Origin: Rapana venosa
Lineage: Eukaryota > Mollusca > Gastropoda > Neogastropoda > Muricidae
Direction: 5' to 3'
Length of the DNA stretch: 64,000 bases
NCBI GenBank assembly: GCA_028751875.1
Contig: CM054140.1
Location: 12,832,668-12,896,667 of the forward strand
The notes under the pieces are model-generated. The model saw nothing but the letters and a program-made list of their open reading frames with translations. It made no database searches and was not told the DNA's origin. Positions 1-9,703 of this stretch are shown here, one piece after another. Position 1 is the first letter of the stretch, and every line of letters starts with the position of its first letter. The position numbers were made by a program, and so were the translations under genes.

Positions 1-1
1 A

Positions 2-119
2 TACTTGGAAAAAAAACACCTGTGAATATTACCAAACTGTTCAGTCTGCTTAATGTTTTTTCTTAAGTTTAATGTATGAGAGAGAGAGAGCGTGTATGAG
101 TATGAGTGTGGTGTGAGTG

Positions 120-164
<45 letters not shown>

Positions 165-290
165 GGATGGAGAGAGATGAGAGAGGGGTGGTGGGTGTGT
201 GTTGTAAAACAAGGTACTTAAAAAAACCCTGTGATTATTACCAAACTTTTTACAGTCTTCTTAATGTTTTTCATAAGTTTGATGAAAGAG
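2..290. repeat. 65-bp direct repeat flanking a (GA)n tract
   Basis: Positions 2-70 and 215-280 are the same sequence with a few mismatches (shared blocks include TATTACCAAACT and CTTAATGTTTTT). Between them lies (GA)n at 121-162 with GTGTGAG-type interruptions. Both copies run into a GA-rich stretch on their right. This looks like a local tandem duplication of unique sequence plus microsatellite; the first copy starts at the window edge and may extend further left. Confidence 0.85.
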
Positions 291-476
291 AGAACAAACA
301 ATCTTGCCCGTGTATATCTGCCTATATACGTGGTACTTTAAAAAATAAATCCGGCCACATACTCACTCCTCAGAGTGTGCTTGCCGACTTAGTGTGATCT
401 GTAAGACAGAGTGCATATTCTTGAGGACTGTCAGAATGTTAAGCTGTGGAAAGCCTAACAATTTGTAATAGCTTAC

Positions 477-559
477 CTCCCTCCGTCCTTCCTCTTGCTG
501 GTGCCGCGTCCTCAGGCATTGAAGTACCTAGGACGGGAACAGCTGCGTTGACTACGATT
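477..559 (-). CDS. candidate internal exon, phase-linked to 1438-1493
   Basis: Read on the minus strand, a pyrimidine-rich tract ending TTTGTGTAG (acceptor AG at 561-560) is followed by an 83-base open block and then a GTAAGC donor (476-475). The frame that starts after one base reads IVVNAAVPVLGTSMPEDAA and then an Arg/Gly-rich end (PARGRTEG). The one-base start matches the two-base end of the block at 1493-1438. I do not recognise the protein. Caution: GGGAGGTAA also occurs at 12658-12671 outside any exon, so the donor may be a repeat motif. What is seen is the open frame and splice consensus; expression is inference. Confidence 0.35.
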
Positions 560-590
560 CTACACAAAGGATTGAAAATGTAAAATTAAA

Positions 591-672
591 TGCCTGCGCG
601 CGCGAGCGTGTACACACACAAACGCGCGTACACACACACACGCACCCACCCGCACGCACACACCCGCACACA
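591..672. repeat. (CA)n/(CG)n microsatellite
   Basis: Imperfect alternating purine-pyrimidine run mixing CGCGCG with CACACA and CCCGCA units. It lies in the intron-like interval between the candidate exons on the minus strand. Confidence 0.9.
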
Positions 673-894
673 CTGAAAAGGAGAAAAAGATAGCCAGCTG
701 CATGAGCTGTGTGTACGTGTGTAAATTAAGAAAATGATGATGATGATGATGAAATACTTACAATTATATAGTAGTGACAATAATGCTGATAATCAACACT
801 ATTCTGCTATCACTGGTACTATTACGAGTACACTGCTACTGCTGCAAACAATAATAATAGAAAGTTAAAATTGTTTGGAGGCAACCACGTCTAG

Positions 895-966
895 TTCTAG
901 TAATAATAATAATAATGATAATAATAATGATAATATAATAATGATGATAATAATAATAATAATATA
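895..966. repeat. (AAT)n/(GAT)n microsatellite
   Basis: About 24 trinucleotide units, mostly AAT with scattered GAT changes and two AT slips. Confidence 0.93.
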
Positions 967-1289
967 AAAAGTTTACTAACGTATCTCAACATAAGTAACG
1001 ATTTTATCTGACATAATTTTGCTTAGCTTATACCAAGATACTATAGTTTCTGTGCCATAAAGTAAACCATTTGCTCCATTACTGTCCCATGGATGTGATC
1101 ATGTAATAACTACATCACTAGGCTGACACATTTTTAACTGTCATAATTCAGAAATATATGGTCGCCAACTTATATCTCAACAGTACTTCATGAATTAGGG
1201 GGGGGGGGGTATTTATTTTGATCTTTGAAAGCAACTTACATTCACGCTTGCCAGTGATTTAATTTCATTTGCATACACTGGCACACTCG
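967..1289. other. AT-rich stretch, nothing recognised
   Basis: No coding-like frame, tRNA box or tandem structure seen apart from an 11-base G run at about 1199-1209. Confidence 0.6.
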
Positions 1290-1370
1290 GGACCAAATAG
1301 TTATGCACGTTAAAGATAAGTTTTATCACCTTTTTGGCGAGTTGTGGAAACACGAACATGTCCTACAAAT
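1290..1370 (+). mobile_element. SINE fragment (tRNA-Ser/Leu-headed family), 3' part
   Basis: Contains GCACGTTAAAGAT and GGAAACACGAACATGTCC, the same 3' modules as the copy at 4780-5035 (CACGTTAAAGAACC and AAACACAAACATATCC). The tRNA-like head is missing, so it is a 5'-truncated or decayed copy. Confidence 0.5.
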
Positions 1371-1437
1371 TTGAGGCTTTACTGTAGTACCATGAAAATT
1401 AAAATAGAAAATCTAAAAAAATTAAGCGCGTACTTAC

Positions 1438-1493
1438 CTCTGTGAGGTCTTGATACGTTGAACAGCCACAATGGTGGAGACATTGCCGGAGAA
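1438..1493 (-). CDS. candidate internal exon (56 bp)
   Basis: On the minus strand an acceptor ending CATCTTAG (1495-1494) precedes TTC TCC GGC..., an open frame reading FSGNVSTIVAVQRIKTSQ plus two bases, then a strong GTAAGT donor (1437-1436). It begins in phase 0, matching the phase-0 end of the block at 2016-1880, and ends with two bases, matching the one-base start of the block at 559-477. An overlapping frame is also open (a longer minus frame covers 1379-1612), so the reading is not unique. No product recognised. Confidence 0.38.
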
Positions 1494-1879
1494 CTAAGAT
1501 GACCCACATGACCACTTTTGACATCTATGTTAAGACTTATTAAGATATCAGGGCAAGAAGGAAGAGACCAAAAAGGTCGAATAAATGCTTTTAGAAATTG
1601 TCTGGGGGCCATATGTATTCCTTCCCCTCATTAGCTCTGTGTCCTAAGGGTTTGCCGGCTTGTTCCATGCTAGGACACATACATTAACGCCAAGACTGGC
1701 TCCTTTTGTGATCGATGATTAAGTTTCAAAAGCTCCTGATGAAGTTCGGAAATCCATGATCATTGTATTAAGTCATATGTACAACTCCAGGGACAAGGTT
1801 CGATTCGAGCGCGGAATATGTTTAAGATGGCCGAGGCACGTTTGTGGTCATTATACATACAAGCGTTGACAGATCGTAC

Positions 1880-2016
1880 CTGTACAAATACGCCTGCAAA
1901 GTGGGCAAGGTAGCCGGTTGAATGTGCAGAGGAGTTGCATAACTCGTCTCTTTGCATACTGCTGCAGGTCCAGTATCTGATGTCCTCAAAACATTCCTCA
2001 CTGCTCTCGTCGCAAT
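1880..2016 (-). CDS. candidate exon with Ly6/uPAR-like C-terminal motif
   Basis: A minus-strand block of 137 bases lies between an AG at 2018-2017 and a GTACGATC donor at 1879. It reads two bases plus 45 codons with no stop, including CDESSEECFEDIRYWTCSS and then RDELCNSS. A cysteine-rich segment ending in D-x-C-N is the usual end of LU (Ly6/uPAR/CD59-type) domains, and LU exons often start in this phase. The spacing of the last cysteines (nine residues rather than about five) is not canonical. It would be extracellular if real. The acceptor tract is only moderately pyrimidine-rich, so this is an inferred exon; the LU assignment is weaker than the open frame itself. Confidence 0.35.
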
Positions 2017-2154
2017 CTATCCCCCAAGTTTGTCAGAGATGGGAGGTCATGTAGACGCCACTCTGATTTTTTTTTTAAAAAAGCCTCCAGACTCAATTTC
2101 TTAGATCCATGGACAATGCCAGTCGCTGCCCTGGATATATCCTTTAAGGTTTTG

Positions 2155-3260
2155 TCAAGTAACGGTTTTCCTTCAAGGGTTGTAACTTTTAAGGATTTTA
2201 CCCTCCTGAGTTTTAACTTTTAGGATTTTACCCTCCTGAGTTTTAACTTTTAGGATTTTACCCTCCTGAGTTAACTTTTAGGATTTAACCCTCTAGAGTT
2301 TTTAACTGTACTATTTTACCCATCAGGGTTTTAACCGTTACGATTTTGCGCTAAGGGTTTAAGGTTTTGTCTTGGATTTTGCCCTTCAGGAGCTTGTCCT
2401 CTAGGAGTTTGTTTTTCATAATTTTTTTTAAAAGTACATTGCCCTTCAGGGGCTTTTGTTTCATATTTTGCCCTTCAGGGGCTTTTCTTGTCTTTTGCCC
2501 TTCAGGGGCGCCTTTGGGGTCTTTTGCCCTTCAGGGGCGCTTTTGAGGTCTTTTCAGGGGCGCTTTTTGGTCTTTTGCCCTTCAGGGGCTTTTTTGGGTC
2601 TTGCCCTTCAGGGGCGCTTTTTGGGTCTTTTGCCCTTCAGGGGCTTTTTTTGGTCTTGCCCTTCAGGGGCTTTTCTGGGTCTTTTGCCCTTCAGGGGCTT
2701 TTTTGGGTCTTTTGCCCTTCAGGGGCTTTTTTTTTTTAGGTCTTTTGCCCTTCAGGGGCTCTTTTGGGGTCTTTTCAGGGGTGCCTTTGGGGTCTTTTAC
2801 CCTTCAGGGGCAATCTTTGGTCTTTTGCCCTTCAGGGGCGCTTTTGGGGTGTTTTCAGGGGCGCTTTCTGGGGCGCGTTTTCAGGGGTGCTTTTGGGGTC
2901 TTTTGCCCTTCAGGGGCGTTTTTTTTGTCTTTTCAGGGGCGCTTTTTAAGGTCTTTTCAGGGGCACTTTTTGGGGTGTTTTCAGGGGCGCTTTTGAGGTC
3001 TTTTGCCCTTCAGGGGCTTTTCTTTTTTTAGTGGATTACCCTTCTGGGGCATGTCTTTCGGACTTTTTCCCCTTAGGGTGTTTGTAGTTTTGCCCTCTTT
3101 TAAGTTTTATCTTTCAGACTTCGGGCCTTCAGAATATTCTGCTCTGCATGTTTTATGGGTTTGCCCTTCAGGGGTTTGGCAAATTTAGGGTCTTTCCTTT
3201 CAGTATTCTACAGTTTAAAGTTTTTCATATCAGGGCTTAGCCCTTCCCTTCAAGGTTTTG
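2155..3260. repeat. GCCCTTCAGGGGC minisatellite with unit drift
   Basis: About 35-40 imperfect copies of a 25-30 bp unit. The left end has TTTTACCCTCCTGAGTTTTA units (about 2190-2300). Through CCCATCAGGG and GCGCTAAGGG intermediates these grade into TTTTGCCCTTCAGGGGCTTT units (from about 2440), with shorter TTTTCAGGGGCGC variants interspersed. The core GCCC-TTCAG-GGGC can fold as a small hairpin. Plus-strand frames stay open for up to 191 codons (2456-3031), reading LPFRG/ALQG repeats, because the unit lacks stops in several frames; I treat that as non-coding. Confidence 0.9.
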
Positions 3261-3469
3261 GCAAAGCATTTAAATCTTCCACTCTAAGCCCTTCAATCCT
3301 ATCGGTCTAACATATAAGTCAAACGAAGTCATGTGGGCAAGGACAAGTTCAGTGGCTCTTGTGCTCCAGCGCTGCGCTGCTGGCGTCTTGAGAGCCTGCG
3401 ATGAGAAGGTCCAGGATCCGTAGAAAAGATCTGGTGTCAAAATAAAAAGTAACCACTCATATAGTTTGA

Positions 3470-3805
3470 GTAAGGGAAAGGAAGGTTGCAGGGTGGTTAA
3501 GACATTTGCCTGCCAACAAGAAAACCGTGAGGTTCTGGGTTCGATTCCCAGCCTCGCTCTTTCTTCCCAGTTTGACAAAAAAATCGAACTGAATGTCAAA
3601 GTCCTTCGGATGAGATTATACACCGAGACCCCGTGTGCGAACGCATGCAGAACATCTTGCGCACACGTAAAATCCCGTTCCGCTTTTCGAGAGTTTAGGC
3701 CACTGTGTGCCGGTGGGAACAGATGACAAAATTTACAAAACCGCATACACACGGGGACTTGATGTAAAAAAGTACACGAGTGCTTATTTCATTATCCCCG
3801 ATTAA
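3470..3805 (+). mobile_element. V-SINE-like element, head type 2, full length
   Basis: tRNA-derived SINE. A-box-like GTGGTTAAGAC (about 3493-3503) and B-box GGTTCGATTCC (about 3538-3548) form the pol III promoter. They are followed by a spacer with TTTGACAAAAAAATCGAACT, the core TTCGGATGAGA...CCGAGACCCCGTGTGCG, and the 3' module ACACGGGGACTTGATGT then GCTTATTTCATTATCC. The core matches that of all other family copies here. A minus-strand open frame over it (3270-3752) is a shadow. Confidence 0.88.
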
Positions 3806-3811
3806 AAAAAA

Positions 3812-3900
3812 AGTCATCTGAGCGCTTTGATTTGTTGCTTTACAAGACTCAGCGCTATATAAATTCCATACATTATTATTATTATTATTATTATTATTAA
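3812..3900 (+). mobile_element. retroposon 3' end, TATAAATTCCAT family, (ATT)n tail
   Basis: GAGCGCTTTGATTTG...CAGCGCTATATAAATTCC followed by about nine ATT/TTA units. The same module recurs at 16000, 37086, 48555 and, inverted, at 43988, 50095 and 53600. It abuts the preceding SINE directly, so it may have inserted beside it or shared its tail. Confidence 0.8.
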
Positions 3901-4024
3901 AATAACCACGGCAAAACACAAGTGGCTGAAAGATTTTGAGCCTAGTCTACATTAATAGTCACCTGGACAGGTAAACTGGGGGTAGCTATAATCAACATGT
4001 TTTCATTATTCATGCACATTTAGG

Positions 4025-4290
4025 GAGAGGAGCGGGACAGCATAGTGGTTAGCACGTTGCGCTGGTGATCTGACGGCCTGGGATTCAGTCAACATCGTGG
4101 TGCCTGTTCGACGGGATCTTCCCCTGGGAATTTACATTAACACCAACTTCATCCCGACTAGAGTTCGGTTGAGACTATAAACTGGGATCCCATGTGCAAA
4201 CGCATGCAGAAAATCGTGTGCTCATTAAAATCTTTTCTGCATTTCGTAAGAGTGGGCAATGTTGTGCCAATGAAAACGGATGAATCTAAA
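4025..4290 (+). mobile_element. V-SINE-like element, head type 1, diverged
   Basis: Head with ATAGTGGTTAGCACG and GACGGCCTGGGATTC, then TTCGGTTGAGACTATAAACTG (a diverged core) and GCATGCAGAAAATCGTG. Many CpG-type changes indicate an old copy. A 100-bp repeat of another family follows at 4343. Confidence 0.78.
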
Positions 4291-4342
4291 AGCAAACATT
4301 AAAAAAAAGAATACATGCACCCTCGTGTCGCGTTTACACTCC

Positions 4343-4434
4343 TCCCCAAAGTCGGACTGCGGATACCCTAATGGTGGACATAAACGATCGCATACAAAAA
4401 TGTTGGTGAACATCCGAGCTCTAGCTAAGGAACA
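4343..4434 (+). mobile_element. 100-bp element: ATGCGGCTACC...AGCTCTAGCCGAGGAAC
   Basis: Copy of a short repeat seen eight times in the window. Diagnostic words are CCTAATGGTGGACA, TCGCATACAAAAA, GGTGAACATCCGAGCTCTAGC and GGAACAAAA. It lies 50 bp downstream of a V-SINE-like copy in the same orientation, as at 6976 and 8193. Confidence 0.8.
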
Positions 4435-4779
4435 AAACCAAACATTCAAAACAATTATTTCTTCTTAAATGTATTTTGGCAGATCCTTTACGAAAGAAAG
4501 GGTCACGGTTTTGACAAAACCATTGAAAACTGAGTGCGGATCTTTGATGAAGTAGCTGCTTCTGAAGCAGTGGACCCATAGAAGTTCACTGGGACATGGT
4601 GATTATCTTACATGGCAGCGTAACAACTGATCATGTAATTATGGGAAAAAAGTGTCGAGTAATGCGATTAACAAGCTTCTGAACAGAATATCGCCCAACC
4701 TGACTGGATTCAGATATATTTGGAACAGTTTTCCGCTGCATCAACTGCCGCTGCTGTGTGCACATTCAAACAGCAGCGA

Positions 4780-5035
4780 CAGATGCTGGTCAAAACTGCC
4801 TGGCTTAACTTCCCTGGATCCATGAAGTCGTGGGTTTGAATCTTGGCAGAGGTGTCTGGTGAGTTAAGGATGGGGATTTTTACAATTACCCATATCAACT
4901 TCAAGTGCAGACCTGACAGTGGCTTAATTTCCTTGTGTGTATGCACATGATCAGATATTCACGTTAAAGAACCCCAAAATCATGTCGGCATTTGGCGGGA
5001 TACAGAAACACAAACATATCCAGCATGGAACCTTA
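4780..5035 (+). mobile_element. SINE with tRNA-Ser/Leu-like head
   Basis: B-box-bearing segment CATGAAGTCGTGGGTTTGAA (about 4821-4840), then AAGTGCAGACCTGACAGTGG, CACGTTAAAGAACCCC and GATACAGAAACACAAACAT. Better-preserved inverted copies are at 11785-11990 and 16855-17132. The A-box region here is degraded. Confidence 0.65.
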
Positions 5036-5149
5036 GCAATGAAATAACTGCTCTGGTAAATGTCTCGGGTGAGGCAGGTGGACCTCTTGCTAAAAGACCA
5101 GCACAGGTGAAGACCAGGTACAAGCCACCCTACCCGGCAAGGGAACACA

Positions 5150-5171
5150 GAGAGAGAGAAAGAGAGAGAGA

Positions 5172-5229
<58 letters not shown>

Positions 5230-5238
5230 AGAGAGAAA
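5150..5238. repeat. (GA)n microsatellite
   Basis: About 44 GA units with GTGAG and GGAG interruptions. Confidence 0.96.
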
Positions 5239-5642
5239 AGTGGTTAAAATTGAGCGTATACACCACAGTTCGTTGGTAAATTAGACCCACTTCTATAAAT
5301 ATAAGAACGGGATTTACTCGTAATTTGTTTTTATATCAAATGATGCAGATAAATTTTTTTTAACTTGTACTTGGTCCTGAATGGTTATTATTTTGCTATC
5401 TTTAAAAAAGTTTCTAGGTGATAATGATTCTAATACTTTCATCGGTATCAATTCGTAATTTGATGTTTGTGACGACTATCTCTTATCCAAGTTGCAAAAA
5501 TAAAATACCACCTTTCTTTTAGCGCTGTCGCACTGTTTGCTCAATCTGTGTCCAAAATTTCAAACACGTTATTCCTGAACAGCTACTCATCTTCAGAAGT
5601 CGGTGATGATCCAAGCGGAAAAAACAGATAATGCGACCGACC
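5239..5642. other. AT-rich stretch, nothing recognised
   Basis: No coding-like block, repeat unit or pol III boxes seen. Confidence 0.6.
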
Positions 5643-5742
5643 ATCCCTGAAGTTGAAATGCGGCAACCTTAATGGTGGGTAAACTCATTCGCATACGCAA
5701 AATATAACTATTGGTGAAGTTCGCGCTTTTCAGGAATTGCGA
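5643..5742 (+). mobile_element. 100-bp element, second copy
   Basis: CCCTGAAGTTGAAATGCGGC, CTTAATGGTGGGTAAAC, TCGCATACGCAAAATATAAC and TTGGTGAAGTTC match the family. The 3' end is degraded. Confidence 0.78.
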
Positions 5743-5859
5743 AAAAAAAAACATTCCACAAAACAGCTAGTTGCTAGATGCTAAGGGTCACCATTGATAT
5801 AACATTGTGAAGTACAATCCTATAAAAACTTGCTGCGATCAAAACTTTTCCAATTAAAA

Positions 5860-5880
5860 TGCGCACACGCGCGTGCGCGC

Positions 5881-5920
<40 letters not shown>

Positions 5921-5990
5921 TTGTGTGTTTTGTGTGTGCCTGCGTGTATGTGGGGAGAGAGGAGGAGGAGGAGGAGGCTGAGGAGAGAGA
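5860..5990. repeat. (GC)n-(GT)n-(GAG)n compound microsatellite
   Basis: GCGCACACGCGCGTGCGCGC passes into about 20 GT units, then TGTGTTTTGTG, then GGAGGAGGAGGAGG. Alternating purine-pyrimidine sequence followed by an all-purine run. Confidence 0.93.
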
Positions 5991-6610
5991 AGCTGATCTA
6001 CATTACTTTCATTTGAATCCTTTTATTAGAATCTCATTCTGATTGTGTTTACAGCCCAACATTTCATGAATCTATGTGTACTTTGAACTATTACTAATAC
6101 TATGGTCACTTAGGACAGCCACATAGCGAAACGATTTAGTATAACAGCAAAATTAAACAGATAAATCATTCACAGAGAAAGATGCTATAGATAAGATTAA
6201 ACTGCAGGTAGAACGGTTTTCTTCCATCTAGGATTATCGTCAATTTCGTGATGTCAGCAGTACTACTACTGCAAAAAAACTATTGGCGGGAAATGCATAA
6301 ACACAGTACAGATGACTCCCTCCCATTGTATTTTTTATTCAAAGAATATTGTGATTTTACTTTTCGGTATTTTGTCGCTCTCCCTCCATTTTCGACTGAA
6401 AAAACTGTCATAAATTTAAGCCTTTTTTTTGTTACAAATGAGTATGGACCTACACTCTGGCATTCATAGTAAATACATGGTGTCTGCTTATGATTTCCAT
6501 AGAAAAGTTTAGAACGGCTGGAAAGCTACCTTCCATACTTATGGTGGTAAATGTGCAACTGCATTGCTCTTGTGTGCAAGTTAAAGCGACTCAGTGTTAT
6601 AATAAAAACA
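5991..6610. other. unassigned 0.6 kb
   Basis: AT-rich. One plus-strand frame (6248-6469) is open for 73 codons but shows no splice consensus or recognisable composition. Nothing else seen. Confidence 0.5.
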
Positions 6611-6613
6611 CTG

Positions 6614-6640
6614 GGGTGGGGGTGGGGAGAGGGGGAGGCG
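6614..6640 (+). other. G-rich, G-quadruplex-compatible run
   Basis: GGGGTGGGGGTGGGGAGAGG and a further GGGAGG give at least four runs of three or more G within 27 bases, directly 5' of a SINE head. Confidence 0.6.
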
Positions 6641-6975
6641 CGATAACCCAAGTTGTTATAGCGTTGTGCTTGCGATTTTACTGCCCGGGATTGAGTCCAA
6701 ATTCGAGTCACCACCGAGACGCCCATCTAAGGGGATTTTTCCCCCTGTAGTAAACATCAGAACTGACTCCCCTCCGTTGAAAGTCCTTCGGATGAGATGT
6801 TTAACCAAGGCTCCGTGTGAAAACTTACGCAAAACATCTTGCATATGTGTTTACACTCGTTCTCCCCTTTGAAAAAGCAGGCCATTTGTGCCCGTAAGAA
6901 CAGATGCCACACCCTCCCGAAAACCCCCCCAACCCAAACCAAAACAAAACTGCATGCATGCATGAGTGCTTAGAC
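6632..6975 (+). mobile_element. V-SINE-like element, diverged
   Basis: Head remnants CGCGATAACCCAAGTTG and CCCGGGATTGAGTCC, CACCGAGACGCCC, GAAAGTCCTTCGGATGAGAT, AAACATCTTGCATATG and AACAGATGCCAC. The 3' end AAAACTGCATGCATGCATGA is joined at once to a 100-bp element at 6976. Confidence 0.8.
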
Positions 6976-7075
6976 ATCTTCGAGGTCAAGAATGTGGCTA
7001 CTTTGCTGAGGGCAAAATCGGTCGCATACGCAACTATCTCACCATTGGGGAACTCCGGAGCTCTAACCGAGGAAC
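6976..7075 (+). mobile_element. 100-bp element, third copy
   Basis: GGTCGCATACGCAACTATCT, CACCATTGGGGAACTCCGGA and GCTCTAACCGAGGAACG. It sits immediately 3' of a V-SINE-like copy. Confidence 0.83.
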
Positions 7076-7329
7076 GAGTGAAAAGAAAGAAAATGGCTTA
7101 TTTTTATGACACTGCCCACACTTGTTTCTTTTCAAATTCGTTCTGGTCAACCACTTGTCTGCCAATGCAAAGTGCAAAGTTATTTAGAGGCTGTTTTAGA
7201 AACATCACCTTTAACTTGCACGGAACTATAAAGGACTATTCGCAAAAATATAGATGGCTGCTTTCATATTATTTTTCTGTACAGAATTTTGGGAAAACCC
7301 CTTAATTATCCCCAGCCCGTTTCACATAC

Positions 7330-7473
7330 CTTCTCTTTTGAATCTCAGGCCATGATGGTAGTGGAGGCCGAAGAGCTGTGTAGATGAGTTGATCTTTCTC
7401 CGTCAGGTGCTGCTGCTGCAGGCATGTCATGGCGAGATCTGTCAGGTCCTTCATATTGCAAACCCAGCTCTTC
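7330..7473 (-). CDS. internal exon of an unrecognised protein gene
   Basis: The clearest host-exon candidate in the window. On the minus strand CCTAATACCTAAG (acceptor AG 7475-7474) opens a 144-base block and a strong donor GTATGTGAAA (GT 7329-7328) closes it. After one completing base the frame reads KSWVCNMKDLTDLAMTCLQQ, continues QHLTEKDQLIYTALRPPLPS and ends WPEIQKR plus two bases. It is free of stops and low-complexity runs (apart from QQQ), with a varied protein-like composition. One start base and two end bases are consistent with a symmetric internal exon of 48 codons. I cannot name the family. It ends with two bases, so it cannot join directly to the block at 2016 (which needs one). 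An overlapping frame is also open for most of its length. Confidence 0.5.
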
Positions 7474-7489
7474 CTTAGGTATTAGGTCT

Positions 7490-7860
7490 AGGTAGTGATG
7501 AATTCTGGGTGCTTTTTATCCTGTGATGGGTACGTGCAGTTGTTTGGTCTCTGTGTTGTATTTTTCTGTGATAATCGTTTCTGTTTACTGGATTTTTTTT
7601 GATGGCTTCTAACCAACATGAATTTCTCTGTTCGTGAGATAATAAAATATTTGAAATGAAATGAATTGAATTTCTTTGGGCTCTGTATCGTCTGCTTTCC
7701 TCCGCTGTGGCCAGAAGAATAGAATTGTGGACAGGTTGTTATGGCAGGTTGTGGGGCCACCCAGCATTACCTGAAAAAAATGACATTAAGGCTTATAAAT
7801 TGTGAAAAATACACCAATGTGGAACATTGATTTCAAATGTAGGGAAAGGTGTCACCCTTG
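7490..7860. other. unassigned, possible retroposon tail
   Basis: Contains GGGTGCTTTTTATCCTGTGAT and GTGAGATAATAAAATATTTG followed by AAATGAAATGAATTGAATTT. This resembles 15630-15780 (GGGTGCTTTTTATCGGATAG ... TTTGAATTTGAATTTGA), so both may be 3' ends of one retroposon family. A minus-strand open frame (7488-7760) covers it without other support. Confidence 0.35.
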
Positions 7861-7884
7861 TTTTAACAATGGCAAGGGGATGGG

Positions 7885-8185
7885 GGGGGGGGGGGTGGTG
7901 GTGATAGCCTGGTGGTTAGAGTCTTTGCTCTCGTGATCCAGGATCGAGCCACCACTGAGGTTTCCCCATTCAAAGGAACTTTCCCCACTGAAATATCAGA
8001 ACCGACTCCACTCCCACTTAGGTCCTTCGGATGAGACTAAAAGCCGTGGTACCTTTGCAAACGCATACAGAAAATGTTGCGTGCACGTTTAAAACCCGTG
8101 CCACCTTTCGGAAGAGCATGCTATTTTGTGCCGTTGTAAACAGATGACAAATTGTAAAAAAAAGGCATAGACACTGGTTTGTCTA
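7885..8185 (+). mobile_element. V-SINE-like element
   Basis: GATAGCCTGGTGGTTAGAGT (A-box), GATCCAGGATCGAGCC (B-box remnant), GTCCTTCGGATGAGACTAAA core, CATACAGAAAATGTTGCGTG and AAACAGATGACAAATTG. It begins after a G-rich run at 7877-7895. Confidence 0.85.
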
Positions 8186-8192
8186 GAAATCA

Positions 8193-8290
8193 CCCCCCAA
8201 ATCTGAATGCAACTACCTTACTGCTGGGTAGAGACGTCACATCAGCCAGAATATCACCGCTGGTGAACCTTGGACCTCTAGCCGAGGAAG
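8193..8290 (+). mobile_element. 100-bp element, fourth copy
   Basis: CCCCAAATCTGAATGCAAC, CACCGCTGGTGAACCTTGGA and CCTCTAGCCGAGGAAGG. Same SINE-then-element order as at 4343 and 6976. Confidence 0.83.
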
Positions 8291-9703
8291 GCAAAACAAC
8301 AACACCACAAAGCAATACAAGAACTCTAGCTTTCCTCTTCCTTTCTAAAGCAGTCCAGAATCATTGCTGAGTAATTCTTCGGAGTTACCAGTGATGGGCG
8401 AAATAAATGACAAAATACTGAATTTTCCCGCTATCATTGATAGGAGCTGCAATATATAATAGGATTCAAATCCCAAGACTTTCAACTCGTGAATAATGAG
8501 TTATTTGTTCTAGTGATTTATTTTAATGTCAGACTTGAAAACTTTGACTAAACTCTCTTTTTCATTTTTCTTACTATTTAACTTTAATTATGTGGCCATG
8601 TATTTATCAATTTACTTATGCAAAGTATGTATGTATCGATATACTACCCATCGGTCTAATTTTATTTATCTACATCTTTTCCGTCAAGAGAAAGCCGAAC
8701 AAAACGAAAAAATGTCGGGTCAAGCAATCTAAGCCGTTTCCGTTGTCCAAAAATGTAGCCACTGCTTTAATCATTTATTTATTGTTTATCCATTTCTTTA
8801 GTTATATATTTTTTGAATAATTTTGTTTTAATTTATCTGCCGTGTTCTAGACATGTTTGCTAGTTTTAAGATTTATACGACCTGTGTGTTCCATTAATTA
8901 TGCAATCTGTCAGCGTCAGTCTCAGAGCAAAATCATAAACAAAAGCACGATAAAATTCAAAAGCAAGACAGGAAAGAACGCATCCTTCCATCTTCAGTTA
9001 TGGACCAGTTTCCCGACGTTATCAAAACTGCTCTGCAAAGCTACCGAAAGGGAATGCATGAATATGCATTAAAACGCAGGATATCATTTTTGCACCCTTT
9101 AATGTAAAGATGCCTGTCTACAATTTGACCTTGCGATTGTTTATGCAAAGAATCCATAATAAAATCTCATAGCTAAAGCTCTCCTTCGAGGACAAATTTC
9201 TTTTAAAAAAAAAGTGAATTGGAAGAAGGGGAGAAGTTTGATATCTTTCCAATGTCCGGCATTTCATAGACTATGACAAACACACAATGTGAGGTTTGAA
9301 AAAAATTATTCTTTCTTGAAAAGGCGTTAAAAATACACTCAAAGCCATCCTTGCATCTGGATTTAACGTCATGCCTAAAATCATAACACAGAAGATCTGG
9401 CTAGTTTTTTTAAAGGATGCAGGCTGAGACACTGCCAAGACATTTTGGTTCGTAACACCGCTGAGTCAATTTTAGGACACCACTAAATCATTGTCTATGA
9501 GAACTTTTAACCAGATAAGCCTCAAAGCCAAGTGTTTGTGAATGCACCATATCACTCCCTGCATCATACAACTCCCTGCGCTCATGTTCCAAATCTGTTG
9601 GTAGTGATGGTCCAGAAGTCTATAAAGATACTTTTCTTCGAATATTAAAGCAAATATTAATCAATACTAAGTAGCTATTTTTAACTATGAAATATTTACT
9701 TAC
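8291..9703. other. unassigned 1.4 kb, AT-rich
   Basis: No tandem repeat, pol III boxes or exon-like block with both splice signals seen. The small plus frames at 8526-8820 are AT-rich and unsupported. Confidence 0.5.

Noticed and set aside
2456..3031. 191-codon plus ORF with LPFRG/ALQG repeats
   Set aside because: It lies wholly inside the GCCCTTCAGGGGC minisatellite, and other frames there are equally open; no start context or splice signals.
3270..3752. 160-codon minus ORF
   Set aside because: Shadow of the SINE at 3470-3805.
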